This document shows, one piece after another, positions 48,501 to 60,500 of a stretch of 64,000 nt of DNA (position 1 is its first letter; every line of letters begins with the position of its first letter). A program made the translations under genes and the position numbers. The notes below the pieces were generated by a model. That model worked only from the letters and a program-made list of their open reading frames with translations. It was not told the DNA's origin and searched no databases. The DNA is from Trematomus loennbergii. Lineage: Eukaryota; Chordata; Actinopteri; Perciformes; Nototheniidae. The DNA is taken from the NCBI GenBank assembly GCA_012861695.1, contig JAAOOA010000028.1, positions 14,667,173 to 14,731,172 on the forward strand. Reading direction: 5' to 3'.

Positions 48501-51500
48501 TGGGGACCAAAATCCAAGTGTTTCTTCTCACATGTTATTGTGAGACTTGAATTTGTTAAGTTGTGAATTATATATTTGTTCTCTTCATCTGAAAAAAACA
48601 AAACAATTTATTCATCACTTAATATTTTTCATAGGAACTCAACAAAGCTAATATACACCACAATGTTTTTCCTCAAACCATCCCATACCTGATTCAGCTA
48701 CTGTTGAGATGTCAACACCCAATTCATGCGACATGAAGCCAAGAACAGAGAAGACTGCAAAGCCAGCAACAAAGCTGGTTAAACTGTTAGTGCACAAGGC
48801 GAAAGTGTCTCTGGAAATTAAAAAGGACGATTATATTTTATCCTGCATGACATAAACCGTTAAATGCATATAATGTACAAACATAGGATACAATGTTATC
48901 CTTACTTGTAGCAGTTGTTGTTGTATTTGTTGTAGCTTCCCATCGCTTGCAAACTGCCTACGCAAATGCATAGGAGAATAATACCTGGCTCCCAGCATCC
49001 ATCCACACCTTAAATCAGTTAAATGTGCAGTGCCAGTGATTTTTAAATGCTTTTAAATATTGAACATATGATGTTTATACTTGTATAATATACAACTATA
49101 CTTTGTTATACTGTGTACTTGGTTCAGCCATTTAGAATTCTACCTTTCTGTCCCTTCTTAAGCCACATTTCCACTTCCATGCATGACTTAGAAACTCTAA
49201 ACAATTTGTATCTTTCCTCCGGATGTACTCAGACTTTCCCACATGTCCTATCTGACTCCTACATCCTCCTGCTCACATGTTCCTCTTTCCCTATTACTCC
49301 CAATAGTATTTTCACCTTCTCCACCTTCTCATTGGCAGATCATCAATTTTGATGTGACCAGATGAAGGCGTTTTAAATAGTCTCTGTGTCTTTAAAATCT
49401 AAGATACATATTCCTAAATTCCTAAAAACATGATTTAAAACTTAAAATGTTTGTCATGATCCAATGGGAAAACAGCATATTTCAGAATATCTCTGTTTTG
49501 ACATCACAAGGACAGTCATTCGTTGAATACAGCATTCCAGGGTTTGTGAATCTTAGGGCAGGTACATCTGCATATAATCAGCATCAAATATAATAAAAAA
49601 AACATATTTATAAATAGTGTGCCAACGGGGGAAAGCTTGTATAAAGAAAACATAATTGGTACCAAAACCAACCCCTGAGGTACACCAAACTTAAAGGGGA
49701 CCTATCATGCAAAATGCACTTTTGTACGTCTTTTATACATGAATATGTGTCCCCGGTGTTCCAGGGAACTCACCAAGTGTCAGAAAACACAACCCTTTCT
49801 CTTTTCCTCCATACCCAAATCTCTAAAAACGGGGCTGCAACGGATCTGATACAGACCGATACAGATTTGAAATTCCTCTGACGTCAGGAACGAGGAGCTC
49901 CGCCTATATGGCCAACTCTCCACCTATCAGGGGAATGTGGGGTTGGGCCACGGCCGGCCATTGCCGCTCGAAAGCGCTGGAGACGCTGTAGTACATATGC
50001 CAGGCCTGTAAGTGGCGCTGTAGTCTGCCACAAAAGCAGCGAAGAAGACTTCCCGCATGGTTGCCATGGTTGCCCTTCTGTTTATTCTCCGCTGTGGCTC
50101 TTTTTCTCCCTCCCCGAGGCAAGCGTTTGCGCCTCCTGCTGCTGTAATTCAATGCAATCCCTCCCCGTCGAGGCAAGCACTGTAATTCTCTCCGGTAGTC
50201 CACCAGCAGATGACAAACACCCACCTCTCGCGTCGGGCCGAACCACGCCCCTTAGCTGTGATATAATGAGCATATACCACGGCCTGAAGTGAGCTATTGC
50301 TTTTAAAAACGGTTACCAAGTGTGGCAATATGAAAGAAAAATACACACTCTAATTTAAATAGTTTTATTAGTAAATAATGATGTTAAAATAAAATAGTCC
50401 CTCCGTTGCCTTCTGCACGAAACATAGTGCGAGGTGGTTGCTATGCAAAAACACTAACAGCTAGCGCACATATTAGACAGAGAGCGTTGATCAATAATTT
50501 GGCTATTTATTTACATTAATGTGTATGTTGCCGTTTATTGTGCACCACTGAAAAACTGTCCAGCATCAGTAGAATGGCTTACGTGGTTACTTGTATAGGT
50601 TGAGGTTATTCTAGGCTGTTGCTTGGCGTGGCGAGAATATTGCTCCACTTTCTCCGGTCCCCGAGATTCGGCTTCCAGTAGCTCTGGAGAGAGCTTTCGC
50701 ACCTGTGGCCACTAACGGTCATAATTTCTCTGCTTTCAAGAAATGTTCTGCATCAGAAAGCTTTTGAATGGGGGTACTTTTCCAGTTGGTCTACCTGCTC
50801 TTCACGTAGCTCTGCATGTTGTCGTTTAGGTGCTTTTTTTTCTGGAGATAGGCACTCCTCAATCCACTCCTCCATAGTAAGACCCCCCCGGAGGTCAAAG
50901 TTAATCTTAAATGTTTCCATCTTATGCTTTGTAAGTTTGTTTCGTAACGGAAGAAATGTAAATATATTTATAAAACGGACAAGTCAAATCAAGCTATCTG
51001 ATTGGTCGATAGCGTTTTTGCTGACCTTTTTGATTACAGATTTGAAAACATCGTTGCTTGCTTTAAAAGTAGCACAATTCATTATGTCAAACCTTGGAAA
51101 GTATCTAAATATCCCTGCCCTAATGCCAAAGGAACTGCACACTGAATATGTTTTGCCGTTTGATGTCTATGTCTGGACCGCTGCGTAAAAAGGAGGGTTT
51201 CTGCCCCGTTACTTCTCCGCTGTTTTCTTGTCCCAGTCTGAAAAGCATTTGCTTTTCAGCCCAACTGTATACAGTTTTTCTCAGACGCGGAGGGATACTG
51301 ACTTGTTGTGAAAACAATTCTACCCGTGGTATATGCTCAGTATATCACGGCTAAGAACCAATCAGATTGCTTGATTTGACTTGTCCGTTTTATAATGTTC
51401 AAATATAGCATGATAGGTCCACTTTAACAAAAGAACTATAAAATACATTGTTTTTCCCAGAAACAACGAACCTCCTATTAAAAAGCTGTGTCAAATGCTG

Positions 51501-54500
51501 CGTTAATGTCCAGAATTACAATGACTTGGCCATGCGATTAGGTGAGAGGCTGAATTACACAGATTGGTTGAAAATAAAAACAATTCATGGCTGCTCTGCC
51601 CACACCTTTGTACTGTGTCTTTAAGGGACCAAAAGTTTGTTGAGCTCTGGTGGGCTTTGAAGTGAATTCAACTTTGCAAAGTGAATTTAAAATAAATGGC
51701 ACAACTTAGTACAAAAACGGCTTGCACACTTGTACAGATGGAGCATCTTATTTCAGACTCCAGCTTACTGCTTCCTGCCTACTACCTGCCAGTTACCTGC
51801 CTAAGACCTGCCAAAGACCAGTATCTGGGAATGTTAAGCCCTCCCACTATTTTCCAAGAGGGCGTTGCCAGATTTTCAATTTCAGGATTTAACCAGGAGA
51901 TGGCGCTTCCTTCACAAAAACAGGAAGAGAACTTTCATGGACTTTCAGTTTTGTTTAGAAGAGCATTTGAACACATCAATATTTTAGATCAAATAAAGTA
52001 TATCTAATCTTGTAATTCAATAATATATAGTCTTTATATATTAAATAACTATGGCCAAACTAAGACTTAGTTTTTCACAAGAGAAAATGCAGATATTATA
52101 TAAAAAACTAAAGTTAAAATCTTGTTTTTAATGCCCCAAGAGCAATAAAAACACTTGGTAAAAAAATCCTGAGTGAGGCTTTCATAAATGTGGGGGGGGT
52201 GTTGTCGGCCGTAAACCGTTCTGTGATTCTCCAGAACTCACAGCTGGCCAGGGATAAGTCCCGACTCTCCCGACGGCCAATCCGTGCCTCCCCTGACTGC
52301 ACGTTGCTGACACACACCGCTGCAAACTCTCTGCACGGAGGAGCCGCAGAGGAAGAGACACACGTTCACTAAGCCGAAAAAACTATATCCGGTCACAGTG
52401 ATCTGCTATTTTAAAGTAAATTCAACACATATCGACCCTAAATATAGCATATATTAAGAACGAGAAAGTGTTAACATCGTTTTTTGTAAACATATGACAA
52501 ATGTGCGAGGGTGATGACATCAGAGCATCGTCCTATGGGCTTAGCCCCGGACAGGTACAACAGGTATTCACTCAGAGGGGGGTAGGTACTAAATGCCACC
52601 CATTTACATGTAGGCAAACAGTCAAAAATCAACATACAGTAGGGGGGTGGGGGATGGTGAACGGTATGGTCAATGTTTGTAAACACAATCCCCAGGATGT
52701 GGGACACATGAAAAGTCTATGTTAAAAAGCCTCAGTCACTTTAATTGATTTGATTTGATGCTCATACTTTTACCTTTACAATCGTTTGCTTTAATATTAT
52801 TTCTAAATACAAGTTGTAAAAATACTTATATGTATTTAATACTAATAACATAATGATTAATTCAGATGATAATACTTTTCAGGGTTAGGGTTAGGTCCGG
52901 TCTGACAGCGCTTAGCTCTCTGCTGCAGAGAGGAAGAGAAGATCACTGCTCTAAACAAAGTAAAAAATCGTACATCCAAACGGAATAAATATAATTTATT
53001 ATTATTAATACGTTAAGTCTTGTTCATTGTTTTTCACTTTTATGAAATGTTTGATATTTCCGGCACAGACCCTTTCATACCGGCAATGCGCGATAGAAAC
53101 AACAGGAACTGCGACAGCATAAATATGCGAACACAAACCTACAGACTGCTGGAGAAGAGATATCACAGGGGGGGGTTGGGACACACACATTCCGATGGCC
53201 AATTAGTTTTAAACAAAGAGTATACTCAACATAGGGGGGTGGGGGCTGGTGAACGGTATGGTCAATGTTTGTAAACACTGTGACATTTTGACTTTATTTG
53301 ATCATTTCAGTTAAAAACTAACGTTCATATTTCTCTTTTGAGAAGAGAAATATGAATATGTTAGTGGCTGACCCAGCCCCATGGTCTGTCACAGTAGTGC
53401 GGGAAAGAGAAGTGCACTGTTTTGCCTGGCTGGACCTGTAATTTACAGGAAAGGAGTGCACGCTACTAAAGAGACACGCTACCATGGAAACCAAACAATG
53501 GTGTTGCTGTATTGAAGTCCGAGTGGAAACAGTCATATTTGGAGCGTTATGTTAGAATGAAACAGCCAGGTCGTGACTCACAAAAAAAAAGTGTTACTTC
53601 ACTAACTGTAAGCTTGTCACTCAGAGTAACCTACAGTCAGTGGCGGCTCCAGAGTATTTTTGTTGGGTAATCTATGGTAGGGCTAACCCATACAGTGGTG
53701 GGGCTCAAGTCAGTATTTGCAATGTAATTACATACACGCTATATCGCCCCCCTTGACAGTGAAACGCCACGCATGAGGTTTAGATTATTTCCCTGTCTCA
53801 ATCCAAATTGAACTGTATGAAATTATAAAAAGGCATATTTGTCTTGTAGTAAATAAAAAGGGCGACCTGGAGCCAATCCTGCAATTTCCCCACAGGTGAA
53901 AGAGTTGACATGCTGAAAACCCAACCCCTGCAGGGGGGTCTGGGGGGATTCTCCCACAGGAGATTTTTTGAAATACTAACAAATTCTGGTACTCTCTTGA
54001 GAAGAAAAATAAATAAATCTATTACTACACATTTAAAAAATGAATGCCATTTTTGTTTTGTGTTACTTTGTTCTGAAAGCTGAACCTGTTGCTCCTCACA
54101 GAGAGAAGAGGGAAGAGGCTGTGTGAATTACTTTACATTGTGGATAAGGGTGGATAGCCCCCATTGTCAAAATGAAAGACAGCCCACACACCTATCAATC
54201 ATCAAACCGTGGGGTCTTATTTCATTACGTGTTGATTTCTATCAACACATAATGTTGTATCGATGTAGCCAGATGTACTACAGCAAAAGTATTCTCCGTC
54301 GGGACTTCCTGCAACAACACCACGCCGTTATCGTGATTCTGATTGGCCAGAAGACATTATCAAAGATGTTTTATTGAGAAGACGATCACTACGTGACAAA
54401 AGTTTTCAAAACCGTTTCTAGTCTTCGGTATTTCCAGACAATTGGCTACTGAAATCAATCTTACTAACGGCTGTCTGTGCAATTTACTCCGCGCGAGTTG

Positions 54501-57500
54501 GCGGACTTTATTTTGCTTACTTTAACATCATTTTTCATGGTGGGGCTAAGCCATTTCTTGGTATGGCTGTAGCCTACCCCAGCCATACCCTGGCACCGCC
54601 ACTGCCTACAGTTAACTTAACTGTTGGAAAAGAAAGATCAGGGGGGGAGAGAGCTGTGGCTGATGGGCCATTAGGTCTGTAAACACACAGCTGAGAGCTG
54701 CCGTTTCATTCTGACTGTTTAAAAAACGGTAACAACGGACTATTTTTCTTAGCGGATGCATGTCAATTTAAATCAATACATACAACTATTTTTTAAATCA
54801 ATAAAAACATTTTCTAAATCCATAAAGCATTTCAATTAATATTGGGAGTCATGTTGTTACTTTGTTGAGAATGTGGCCATGTAATAAGCGGGATAATTTG
54901 CAGCGACTTGGTCATTATGGGGAAAAATAACACCCAGGGATCAAGATCCCTCCGCCATGCGTCAGGATCTTGATCTGCCTGACAAGGCTCCATTAAAATA
55001 TAAATATTTTTAGTGAATTACTGAGTTTAGGCACGTTAATAACATTTTAATGAAGTTGAATACAGTATATTCATATTTGTCAGTGATTTCATGTCAATTC
55101 GGCGAACATAAACATAATGATCGTGGTGAAGATGATGATTAAATTAGGATTAAAAATCGAGAGCCGGCTGCATTTCCTCTCGTTCGTTTTTTTCGACTAA
55201 ACAACATTATTTTGTTAAATAACAACATGGTGATGTTTTGTAAATGATTACATGTCTTATTTAGCACAGACTATGATCCTATCCGTGACATATGGATCTT
55301 AACAAAGATCCGCTATACATTAGTACCAGACATACTGTACATCCAGTTTACTGTATCGAAGTTGATTTCACATGAGCTCCAGTGTGGAACCCCACTGCAC
55401 CCCCTGGGGATCAATGATCCATTGCAGCTGGCTTCACAATAATTACATTTATTTATCACGGGGGCGGTATCAAGTCAGACTGGGGGCCGGCTCTTCATCA
55501 CGAACCGATCACGGGCCGATCACGGACCAATCACGGACCAATCACGACCCTAGCGTTTCAAACTGTCTGAAATAAGATGCTCCATCGTATGATGACCTTC
55601 CTTTTGAACTGATCACCTAGAGCCATCTGAAAGTGGCATGCTTATCTTCCATCTAGTGTCTCTAATCCAAGGGTAAAACCGGAGCTATTTAATATCAGCC
55701 TTTGGCTTCACAAGTAACATTTGCTAGTATGATTAACCAATATTTAGTTTTGGTCTAAGTTAAAGTCCATACATTTTAGTATTGCAAGTGTTAGCCAAGT
55801 ATTGTTCTGTGCAGTGTGTCACTTACACATCACTCATTAGTCACACAAAAACCTCACCTGAGGATCAGTCAGACGGGTCAGATCAGGATAAAGGTAATAT
55901 CTAATTCCAGTTAAAGCTCCTGGCAATGTCAGCCCACGGATCAGCATCACAATCAACATCACAACTGGAAAAGTGGCTGTGACGTACACAACCTGAAAGA
56001 GGAGCACCAATACATACTGTTATTAATCATGGTCAATAAGCCCATTCATTTTTAGGTTTTAATTATAATTGTAGGTTTAAATTACCCATTTAATAATAAG
56101 CGTATACATCTCACCTTTCCTGTCGCCTTGATTCCTTTCCAGATACAGAAGTAACAGATGATCCAGCTTAGCAGAAGACATCCAGCCAGGTCCCAGCGGA
56201 TACTGCCCATCTCTTCAATTCCTCCAGACAAACCCAAGACTCTCCTCCTGAGTGCAAGAAGAAAGTTATGTCAAGAGACATTTTAGTGACTCTAAAAACT
56301 GTTTTGCGAATGTGAGTACTTACTGCCAGAATTCTTTCACTGATGATGTTGCGTTTGCATTGATGTGGCGATAAACTGAATCATTCTGTCCACAATCAAT
56401 GCAGTTATCTTGAAGCGAAAGAGTAAAATGAAACAAGTTGACATTTTCAGAATTTGCAACCATGTTGATATTAAGGGTTCTCCATACATAATTGAGCATG
56501 CCTATGATTACATTAATTGCCTCCATATGGCCACTCACAGTCATTCTGTACCTACATAAGGCCTTTGCACTAACATCAGTGCGATGTTTACCTGTGTTCC
56601 AGGTGTTGTTGCAGCTGGCCCAGGGAAGTACAGTGTGGAAGGAGGAGAAGAGGTAGAGGAAGGCCCAAGCCAGGATGACAATGTAATACACCACACCGTA
56701 TAACAATGTAACTTGACTGCCGTAGCCTAAACCTTTGAAAAAAATAGAACTGCCATTTTAACATTTGATACACAAAAGTAATGTAACAATATACACATAT
56801 TTCAAATACTTTGGCACTCTATGGAATATGTAGTTATGTTAGTAGTACCTCCAAATATGGGACATATTTTCCTCCAACATGTGATCCCACCCTGAGCCGT
56901 TAACTGCCCCAGAGATACTTCCAGAAAAAATATGGGGATTCCACACATGAACAGGAACACCACATAGGGGATCAGGAAAGCTCCTAAAAGGAAATAATGT
57001 ATCCAAGTAATAAACTATAGTGACAAAAATACAAAGAATAAATGATTTAACCCTTTCACGCATAGAGGTCACTAGAGTGGACAACTATTCAAAAGGTGTT
57101 TTTTTTTTATATGCATGGGTTTTGATGGCATAGTTGAACACCAGCCACTACATAGGACCCTATTGCATCATCCCACACACTGCCACTCAGTGCCAAGTCA
57201 GTGTAAGCATAGATATATATAAACACTAGATGGCTCATGGGAGATTTTCCAGCGTAGCTCACTGGCCGCCATCTTGCTACAGTCAACAGCTACTCTGGTA
57301 CGCGCTATGGTAGCTGTTGTAAGGTGAGTGATCTGCACAAAAATACTCTTAACTCGCTGAAATCTTGACTGATTTACAAACGATTTGGTTTATTATAAAC
57401 ATTATTAGCATGGCTATGATACAGGATGCTTGGACATGTTGAAATTGCAGCTTTTCTTTGTGTATGTGTGGTTGTATTTATTAGCTGGCTAATAACAAGA

Positions 57501-60500
57501 GGCTGTGAGTGAGACCTAGTATTACAAAGTTGACCCAGCAACTTTACACCAGTGGGAGAGGCAGAACTGCTCTTTCTTTTCAACATAACTTAAGTTACAC
57601 ATGATTTCTTCCAAGTGGTTTGGCTTGTTAAAAACATCTTACATTTAGATACATTATGATACAGGAAATTGCTGGCTTTGTGTTTACAGAAGTACCTGAC
57701 TATGCCGGACTTTGTGCAGCCTACAGATGCTCTAATCACCGCAGTCTGGAAACAAGAACCCGTGGAATCACCTTTCACGTGTAAGATATGACATATTATG
57801 ACTATAATTAGGATAATCGTTAATTACTTAGTGGATGTATGTACATTACAAGTCCTGCTACACAGGATCAGTGGGGCTATGTGAGATAATAGTATTGCAA
57901 GATTGTTGTTGACCCAGCCTCTTTAGAATATGTTGCTACCATTTCTTTACACAATTATTTAATGTTTCTTTTGGACACCTTTTTTATAACTCTTAGTGTG
58001 GTTGTCTTATTCTTAAAGTATACATACATACATACAATTACCCCAAAAATATGATAATTTCGGTGTGTATTTTTGTCCTTACCCTTAATGTTAAAGGAAA
58101 GAAGGGAGGAAAATGTTGACAATAATTATATATCTGGCTACCTTTCTCATGTTTTTAAGGTTTCCCAAAACCGGAGAGAGGAGGAGGCAGTGGGAAGTTG
58201 CCCTAAGAAGGCAGGACACTGCTCTGCAGTGAGCACTTCAGTTGTGAGGACTTTGACAGGACGGGGCAGACTGTCCGGCTTAAAGATGGTGTTGTGCCAA
58301 CAGTATTCAACTTCCCAGCTCATCTTCAAAGGGTATGTGTATCATTGGCCAACAAGAATTCAAGGTGTATAAGATTGATATATAAATATGTGATTAAATG
58401 TCACACTTTAGTTTTTCTTTCTGCAAGTTTAGGAATAAATAATGTGTTGTGTATTACAGCACATTTTAAACACTCAAAATGTCTTTAATTATGTTTATTT
58501 TAGCCGGAAGCAACAAGAAGCACAACCACTTCAAGAAGAGCGGAAGATGAACCTCAGCCTAATGTTGTGAGTATTCTGAATGTGGCCAAGACCAGAGAGA
58601 TGGTCATTGATTTCAGGAGGGTGAGGACGTCTCCTCTACCCCTGTGCATTCTGGGAGAGGATGTGGCTGTTGTGGAGGACTACAAATACCTGGGAGTGCA
58701 CTTAGACAATGGGCTGAACTGGAGGATCAACACTGACGCTGTGCACAAGAAGGGGATGAGCAGACTCTATTTTCTGAGGAAGCTGAGATCCTTCCACGTG
58801 TGCAGCAAGATGCTGGAGATCTTCTATCAGTCTGTGGTGGCTAGTGCACTCTTCTTTGCTGCGGTCTGCTGGGGGGGCAGCATCAGAGCCGGTGACACCA
58901 GCAGGATCAATAAACTGATCAGGAAAGCTGGGTCAGTCATCGGCATCAAGCTGGACCCCTTTGAAGCTGTGGTGGAGAGGAGGACACTGAACAGGCTGTT
59001 GTCCATCATGGATAACCCCACCCATCCTCTCCACCTGCAGCTGGACAGTCAACGGAGCTCCTTCTCCAACAGACTGCTGCAGCTCCGCAGTGCCATAACT
59101 CTGTACAACAAATCACCTCTGGCTGGAAGATAACTCTCTGCTCCATAGTTTATCTTGAATATAACCACGTTGTACATTTTACACATATATAATCTGTTCA
59201 ATATTTAAAGGTGGGGTAGGTAAGTTTGAGAAACCGGCTCGAGATACACTTTTTGTTATATTCCATGGAATGCTCTTAACATCCCGATAGCAATGAATAT
59301 CTTAAGTGCTTTGACAACAAATCCATAAAACAATTCATCTGTGGAAGCCGTAATACTGTAAAAAGCACGACCAATCATTTTAGCCGGCCCGGCTAAAATA
59401 ACTGGATGGCCTACCTGCCTGTCAGCCTTCCATCTGTGCACAAACTTATCTCGTGCCCTCATTGGTCATGTGCGCGTTCGTGTGTGTTGGAGGAGGGGCT
59501 CTGTAAGGAAGTAGCAGATTTTTTCCGGCTGTGTATTTTCAAATTCTAGCGCACTCGAGCTGGTTTCTCCAAAATTACCTACCCCACCTTTAACATTAAT
59601 ATTCCATATGCCTTATATTTATGTATATGTATATTAGATATATATAATATCCTGCCAAACTCAACATGTATATTATTTTCCTCTTTCTTTATTTTCTTTA
59701 TTTTTCTTGCTTATTTCTAATTTATTGTAAAATGCCTTGTCCCTTATGCTGCTGTAACTAAAAATGTTTTCCCAAATTGGGATCAATAAAGTACCATCTT
59801 ATCTTATCTTATTTGCATGTGGAATGTCACTAACAAATGAGAGCATCATATGGCTTGTCATATTAAATCCTTTATCTCGGTGGTACCCAGGAAGGTCTAT
59901 GATGGTGTTACTAGGAGAGCCCAATATCATTTGAGGTGGTACTCTGTGTAAAAGTTTGAGAACCACTGGCCATCTCACTTGCTCTATGTCACTCATACAC
60001 TTGAATAAACATGTGCAAACATTGAAACTACACCCAGGGGTTGGCAACCTTTACAATCAAAATAGCCATTTTTGTCCAGAGCCTCAAAACATATTTCTGC
60101 CTTATAAGGGGACAAGCCTATTAAGATCAATTTCTTAAAAGTACGCTGAGTTGTGTTTTCTGTTGGAGAACGTAACATTTTTTTAGGAGAATAGAAACCA
60201 CACCAAGTTGTTCTTAATAATAATACATTTATTTTGGGGGGCCGCCTTTCATAACACCCAAGGACACCTTACAGGGCATAGGGGCAATATAGGGAACAAT
60301 TAAAACTGGATTTAGTGAGATATCAGCCGGGGTAAGACAAGACAAACAACAGTAAATGGACTACAGAAGGACACAGGGTACAGTTTATATTATTCTTGGG
60401 TTTTTTCGACTACAAGAACTCAGCGCACCGTTCTGTGAAGTGGTAACGTATTTCAAAGGTTCTGGATTTGTTTACAAATCTAGAAACTAAATACAAAACT

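Larger units (their letters stand above)
49691..51427. mobile_element. TTAA-flanked TIR element, family 3, long composite copy
   Basis: TTAA at 49691-49694 and 51424-51427. Termini AGGGGACCTATCATGC on the left, near-complement on the right. The 1.7 kb interior holds two further inverted pairs (50249-50282 with 51325-51355; 50968-51007 with 51356-51396) and a recombinase-like relic, so other elements have inserted into a MITE. Confidence 0.75.
49009..55857 (-). other. SLC6 intron 6, transposon-rich
   Basis: About 6.8 kb. It contains an older retroelement-like stretch (about 49540-49690 continuing at 51428-51560) split by the family 3 element, then a piggyBac-type end fragment (about 52050-52195), a repeated 31-bp word (52650s and 53250s), the hAT element and a 12-bp minisatellite. 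No extra SLC6 exon seen. Confidence 0.75.

Noticed and set aside
57702..58572. THAP protein as a host gene
   Set aside because: The exons lie within TIRs with an 8-bp duplication and are frame-broken.
58567..59133. 188-codon open frame as a host gene
   Set aside because: It is the end of a LINE reverse transcriptase, followed by a typical LINE tail.
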